A stretch of 64,000 nucleotides of DNA from Azospirillum oryzae (GTDB lineage Bacteria > Pseudomonadota > Alphaproteobacteria > Azospirillales > Azospirillaceae): contig NZ_FXAK01000007.1 in assembly GCF_900177515.1 (NCBI RefSeq), positions 1,038,501-1,102,500 on the forward strand. The letters run 5' to 3'. Both the position numbers and the translations under genes were made by a program. Below are positions 60,145-64,000 of this stretch, piece by piece. The notes below the pieces were generated by a model. The model saw only the letters and a program-made list of their open reading frames with translations, made no database searches and was not told the DNA's origin. Each line of letters opens with the position of its first letter. Position 1 is the first letter of the stretch.

Positions 60145-60960
60145 ATGGCGTCGAACAGTTTGACCGGAGACGGTCGCTGGCCGCGGACGGACTCGCTCGG
60201 CTCGGGCTTGAGCCGGATCGGCGACCGGCTTGGATCGGGCGGGGCCGCGACCGGCGGCCGCTGGCTTGCCATGATGGGCGGCACCGCGCTCGGTGTGATG
60301 GGGTTGCGGCGGTCGGGTTGGGGCGGGGCGATGCTGGCGCTGGGCGGCGCCGGACTGTTCGCCGTCGGCGCGCTTGGGTTGCGGCCTTTCGGCGAGCGGT
60401 CCCTGCATGCCGCACCGACCTCAGCCTCCTGGCGCAGCGTCCCGTCCTCCCGCCGGCGGTCGCTGACGCCGGAGCGCACGCAGGCCGTCGTCACCATCGC
60501 GTCCGACCCTGGCGCCGTCTTCCGCTTCTGGCGCAATTTCGCCAATCTGCCGAAGCTGATGCCGCAGCTGGAGCGGGTCGATGTGCTGTCGGCCACCGAA
60601 AGCCGCTGGATCGCCAAACCTTTCTCGGGCGGCGAGGGGCCGAGCTGGCGCTGCGTGCTCGACCGCGTCGACGAGGACCGGTTGCTGACCTGGCACACGG
60701 TGGGCGAGACGGCGCTGCCGCACCGCGCCTCGCTGATGCTGAGCCCGGCGCCGGGCGACCGCGGGACGGAGGTGCGGCTGACGCTGGTCTACCGCGTTCC
60801 GGCGACCGAGGTGGCGGCGCTTCTGGGCGTGACGCCGGAAGGGCAGGCGGAAGAGGCGCTGCGCCGGCTGAAACAGCGGGTTGAGACCGGCGAGCTGTCG
60901 ACGATCGACCGGCAGCCGCGCGGAAACGGCTCCGGCACTTTCCGGGAGGCGACGGAATGA
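60145..60960 (+). CDS. SRPBCC-domain protein with membrane segments
   Basis: 271 aa. Residues about 35-80 contain two hydrophobic glycine-rich segments (WLAMMGGTALGVMGL; AMLALGGAGLFAVGALGL). Residues ~110-250 are a START/SRPBCC (polyketide cyclase-like) domain with FRFWRNFANLPKLMPQLERVDVL and LLTWHTVGET. Such proteins bind hydrophobic ligands. The last codons overlap the zinc dehydrogenase start by 4 bp, so they are co-translated. The same pair occurs in many alphaproteobacteria. Confidence 0.86.
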   Translation: MASNSLTGDGRWPRTDSLGSGLSRIGDRLGSGGAATGGRWLAMMGGTALGVMGLRRSGWGGAMLALGGAGLFAVGALGLRPFGERSLHAAPTSASWRSVPSSRRRSLTPERTQAVVTIASDPGAVFRFWRNFANLPKLMPQLERVDVLSATESRWIAKPFSGGEGPSWRCVLDRVDEDRLLTWHTVGETALPHRASLMLSPAPGDRGTEVRLTLVYRVPATEVAALLGVTPEGQAEEALRRLKQRVETGELSTIDRQPRGNGSGTFREATE

Positions 60961-62138
60961 AGGCGCTCTGCTGGAACGGAACCAACGACCTGCGGGTGGA
61001 GCGGGTGCCCGACCCGGTGCTGGTCAATCCGCATGACGTGATCGTCAAGGTGGCGCTGTCGTCGGTCTGCGGATCGGACCTGCATCTGATCGACGGCTAT
61101 GTGCCGACCATGCGGCCCGGCGACATCATCGGCCACGAATTCCTCGGCGAGATCGTGGAGAAGGGGCCGGAGGTCCGCTATCTCAACCGCGGCGACCGGG
61201 TCATCACCGTGTCGATCATCGGCTGCGGTCATTGCGGGCATTGCCAACACGGCGAAAGCTCGCTGTGCGACAACTCCAACCCGAACCCGGACTACGCCCG
61301 CACCGCCTACGGCCATTGCGGCGCCGGCATCTTCGGCTACAGCCACGCCTTCGGCGGCTATGCCGGCAGCCATGCCGAATACATCCGGGTGCCCTACGCC
61401 GACTTCAACGCCTTCCGCGTGCCGGAGGGGGTCAGCGACGAGAAGGCGGTCTTCGTGTCGGACGCGGTGCCGACCGGCTACATGGCCGCCGACATGGCCG
61501 GGATCAAGCCGGGCGACGTTGTGGCGGTGTGGGGCTGCGGCGGCGTCGGCCAGATGGCGATCCGCAGCGCCTATCTGCTGGGGGCGGAGCGGGTGATCGG
61601 CATCGACCGCTTTCCCGACCGGCTGCGCTCCGCCCAGATGAAGGTCGGGGCGGAGACGCTGGACTACAGCCGCGTCGACGTCTTCGATGCGCTGCAGGCG
61701 ATGACCGGCGGGCGCGGTCCCGACGTCTGCATCGACGCCGTCGGCATGGAGGCCGACAGCGCGTCGAACGCGGTGGAGGATTTGTACGACCGCGCCAAGC
61801 AGGCGGTGGGGCTGCAGACCGACCGGCCGGCGGTGCTGCGCCAGATGATCGAGAGCTGCCGCAAGGGCGGCACCCTGTCGATCGTCGGCGTCTATGGCGG
61901 GGTGATCGACAAGTTCCCGATGGGGGCGGCGATGAACAAGGCCCTGACCTTCCGCATGGGCCAGCAGAACGGCCAGCGCTATGCCGAGCGCCTGTTCGAG
62001 CACATCCGCAACGGCGACCTCGACCCCTCCTATCTGATGACGCACCGGCTGCCGCTGGACGACGGCCCGCAGGCCTACCGCATGTTCAAGGAGAAGGCCG
62101 ACGACTGCCTGCGCGTCGTCTTCGCCCCGCAAGGATAG
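60957..62138 (+). CDS. Zinc-dependent alcohol dehydrogenase (formaldehyde dehydrogenase-like)
   Basis: 393 aa medium-chain dehydrogenase. The catalytic zinc ligands are in SSVCGSDLHLIDG and IIGHEFLGEI. The structural zinc cluster CGHCGHCQHGESSLC and the Rossmann motif VWGCGGVGQMA are intact. The long insertion NPNPDYARTAYGHCGAGIFGY is typical of the glutathione-independent formaldehyde dehydrogenase subgroup. It may oxidise a small alcohol or aldehyde under stress. Coupled with the SRPBCC gene upstream. Confidence 0.93.
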   Translation: MKALCWNGTNDLRVERVPDPVLVNPHDVIVKVALSSVCGSDLHLIDGYVPTMRPGDIIGHEFLGEIVEKGPEVRYLNRGDRVITVSIIGCGHCGHCQHGESSLCDNSNPNPDYARTAYGHCGAGIFGYSHAFGGYAGSHAEYIRVPYADFNAFRVPEGVSDEKAVFVSDAVPTGYMAADMAGIKPGDVVAVWGCGGVGQMAIRSAYLLGAERVIGIDRFPDRLRSAQMKVGAETLDYSRVDVFDALQAMTGGRGPDVCIDAVGMEADSASNAVEDLYDRAKQAVGLQTDRPAVLRQMIESCRKGGTLSIVGVYGGVIDKFPMGAAMNKALTFRMGQQNGQRYAERLFEHIRNGDLDPSYLMTHRLPLDDGPQAYRMFKEKADDCLRVVFAPQG

Positions 62139-62157
62139 AGTGAGAAGGGAGAGCCGC

Positions 62158-62412
62158 ATGGAACTGGTCTACGCCTATCCCGCCGAACGCGGCCGGGGTG
62201 TGGAGGCCGAGATCGTCGGCAGCCTGCGCGACCGCTTCGGCCATGTCGTGCAGCGGGGACGGGAGGAGCGCGACGCCGAGCGCGGCGACCGGTCCGACGT
62301 GGTGGTGACGCTGGAGGTCACCGACGACAAGGTCGAAGCGGCGCTGACCGCGCTGCGCGCCCACCCGCTGGTGATCGACGCGGCGGCGCGGAGCTTCGGG
62401 GAGCGGGTGTGA
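62158..62412 (+). CDS. Small hypothetical protein, 84 aa
   Basis: Not recognised. The ATG at 62158 has a GAAGGGAGAG site and is preferred over a GTG at 62140. The compact charged protein (EAEIVGSLRDRFGHVVQRG; VVVTLEVTDDKVEAALTALRAHP) has an alternating beta-alpha pattern suggestive of an ACT-like or ferredoxin-like fold. It is 19 bp downstream of the dehydrogenase, probably in the same operon. Confidence 0.72.
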   Translation: MELVYAYPAERGRGVEAEIVGSLRDRFGHVVQRGREERDAERGDRSDVVVTLEVTDDKVEAALTALRAHPLVIDAAARSFGERV

Positions 62413-62571
62413 TGAGGGGCCGGGTGGGGCATCCAAAGCCGATGCTCCACCCCGAAATCCTTAGCCGCTGAAACAATTTTCAGCCCGCCCGCGACCACGC
62501 CGCCCCGCTCCTGTTGACCATACCCGCGAGGCAAGTCCGCATCACTCATTCGGGGGCCAGCTGCCGTGAAG

Positions 62572-64000
62572 ATGTCCGCCGCCGCACCGCCTGTCGAGCA
62601 GGCGCAGGCCACCGTGAAACGCCGCTGGCCCATCGGTGTGGAGTTGCTGCCCGGCGGCGTCCATGCGCGGGTCTGGGCGCCGAAGGCCGGACGGGTCGAG
62701 CTTGTGGCCGAACCGGACGGGCAGGCGACGGCGCTGGAGCGCGAGGGCAACGGCTATTTCTCCGGCGCCGTGCCGGGGCTGGAGGCCGGCGGTCTCTACC
62801 GTTTCCGGCTGGACGGCGGCGACATGCTCTATCCCGACCCGATGTCGCGCTTCCAGCCCGAGGGGCCGCATGGGCCTTCCCAACTGGTCGACCCGCACCG
62901 CTTCGCCTGGACCGACCAGGACTGGCGAGGCCGCGCGATCCGGGGCCAGGTGATCTACGAGATGCACATCGGCACCTTCACACAGGAAGGGACCTGGGAT
63001 GCCGCGCTGCGGGAGCTGCCGGCGTTGGCCGATCTCGGCGTGACGGTGCTGGAGGTGATGCCGGTGTCGGAGTTTCCCGGCCGCTTCGGCTGGGGTTACG
63101 ACGGGGTGAACCTGTTCGCGCCGACGCGGCTCTACGGCGATCCCAGCGCCATGCGGCGCTTCGTCGACGGGGCGCACCGGCTGGGGCTCGCCGTCATTCT
63201 CGACGTCGTCTACAACCACTTCGGCCCGGACGGCAATTACCTGAAATGCTTCGCCGACGATTACTTCACCGACCGCTACAGGAACGAGTGGGGCGAGCCG
63301 ATCAACTTCGACGGCGCCAACGCGGAGCCGGTGCGGGAGTTCTTCCTGTGCAACGCCGCCTTCTGGATCGAGGAATATCATCTGGACGGGCTGCGGTTGG
63401 ACGCCACCCAGTCGATCCATGATTCCAGCCAGGAAAAAGGTGAACCGCACATCCTGACCGAGATCTCCCGCGCCGTGCGCAAGGCAGCCGGCGGGCGCGC
63501 CGCCATCCTGGTGGGGGAGAACGAGCCGCAGCACGCCAGCATGGTGAAGCCGGCCGACGAGGGCGGCTGCGGCCTGTGCGCCATCTGGAACGATGACCTG
63601 CACCATTCGGCGATGGTGGCGCTGACCGGCCGCAACGAGGCCTATTACACCGACTATCGCGGCACGCCGCAGGAGTTCGTGTCGGCGATGAAGCACGGCT
63701 TCCTCTATCAGGGGCAGTGGTATCGCTGGCAGGGCCAGCGGCGCGGCATGCCGGCCTTCGCCATGCCGCGACCGGCCTTCGTCAATTTCCTGCAGAACCA
63801 CGACCAGATCGCCAACTCCGCCCGCGGCCTGCGGCTGCATGCGCTGACCACGCCGGGGTTGCTGCGGGCGATGACGGCGCTGATCCTGCTGGGACCCGGC
63901 ACGCCGATGCTGTTCCAGGGGCAGGAGTTCGCCGCCAGCGCCCCCTTCCTCTATTTCGCCGACCACAAGCCCGACCTCGCCGCGCTGGTCGAGGCGGGCA
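62572..64000 (+). CDS. treZ: Malto-oligosyltrehalose trehalohydrolase (3' end outside window)
   Basis: GH13 enzyme releasing trehalose from maltooligosyl-trehalose in the TreYZ pathway. The first 476 codons are here without a stop. The N-terminal CBM48-like domain is GVELLPGGVHARVWAPKAGR. The barrel motifs are VILDVVYNHFGPDGNY, LDGLRLDATQSIHD (nucleophile Asp), AAILVGENEPQ (acid/base Glu) and FLQNHDQIANSARG. WGYDGVNLFAPTRLYGDP is the family mark. A GTG at 62566 is an alternative start. treY or other glycogen genes may lie downstream. Confidence 0.95.
   Translation, partial: MSAAAPPVEQAQATVKRRWPIGVELLPGGVHARVWAPKAGRVELVAEPDGQATALEREGNGYFSGAVPGLEAGGLYRFRLDGGDMLYPDPMSRFQPEGPHGPSQLVDPHRFAWTDQDWRGRAIRGQVIYEMHIGTFTQEGTWDAALRELPALADLGVTVLEVMPVSEFPGRFGWGYDGVNLFAPTRLYGDPSAMRRFVDGAHRLGLAVILDVVYNHFGPDGNYLKCFADDYFTDRYRNEWGEPINFDGANAEPVREFFLCNAAFWIEEYHLDGLRLDATQSIHDSSQEKGEPHILTEISRAVRKAAGGRAAILVGENEPQHASMVKPADEGGCGLCAIWNDDLHHSAMVALTGRNEAYYTDYRGTPQEFVSAMKHGFLYQGQWYRWQGQRRGMPAFAMPRPAFVNFLQNHDQIANSARGLRLHALTTPGLLRAMTALILLGPGTPMLFQGQEFAASAPFLYFADHKPDLAALVEAG

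Overview
The window is GC-rich, with coding strongly biased to G/C at third positions. It reads as a chromosomal segment of an alphaproteobacterium, most likely Azospirillum or a close relative in the Rhodospirillales. The support is the carA - yqeY - dnaG - rpoD neighbourhood, the protein styles and a type II-C Cas9 of alphaproteobacterial character. The genus is an inference.

Left end (1-5.66 kb): a type II-C CRISPR-Cas locus. It holds the C-terminal 753 codons of cas9, then cas1, cas2 and a 30-repeat array (36-nt repeats, 29-30-nt spacers). The repeat sequence, a hairpin terminator and a degenerate end repeat all indicate that the array is transcribed leftward, towards the cas genes. The degenerate repeat at 5522-5557 is followed by a hairpin and a rho-independent terminator. 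Read on the + strand it looks like a possible tracrRNA.

Middle (5.66-37.4 kb): a prophage with a complete lambda-type virion block. The order is Nu1, A, W, B (portal), C (S49 protease), a Nu3-like protein, D, E, FI-like, FII, U, V-like, G/GT with a probable -1 frameshift, a 2283-residue tape measure, tail tip and fibre genes, endolysin and Rz/Rz1. A small left module carries a tyrosine recombinase, a Mu-type Gam protein and a DNA methyltransferase. No repressor, replication gene or transposase is recognisable. Two AT-richer cargo genes interrupt the right end: a left-handed beta-helix acyltransferase, and a PD-(D/E)xK (Mrr-like) nuclease lying between two copies of the Rz/Rz1 region. The right boundary is the 3' part of a tRNA-Pro(GGG), cut at the anticodon loop (37390-37434), with its terminator. 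No left partner exists in the window, so the integrated island may extend left past the window start and include the CRISPR-Cas locus.

Right part (37.4-64 kb): ordinary chromosome. It contains a zinc-ribbon paralogue of a prophage gene, a chemoreceptor, ohr/ohrR with shared operator-like repeats, a GNAT enzyme, an alpha/beta hydrolase, serA, an arsC-like gene, prmB, a secreted HExxH protein, an HNH protein, carA, yqeY, an Uma2 protein, dnaG, rpoD and a CAU-anticodon tRNA. These are followed by a DevBCA-like exporter, an ECF sigma/anti-sigma pair, another hydrolase, a SRPBCC - zinc dehydrogenase operon and the start of treZ, which runs off the window.
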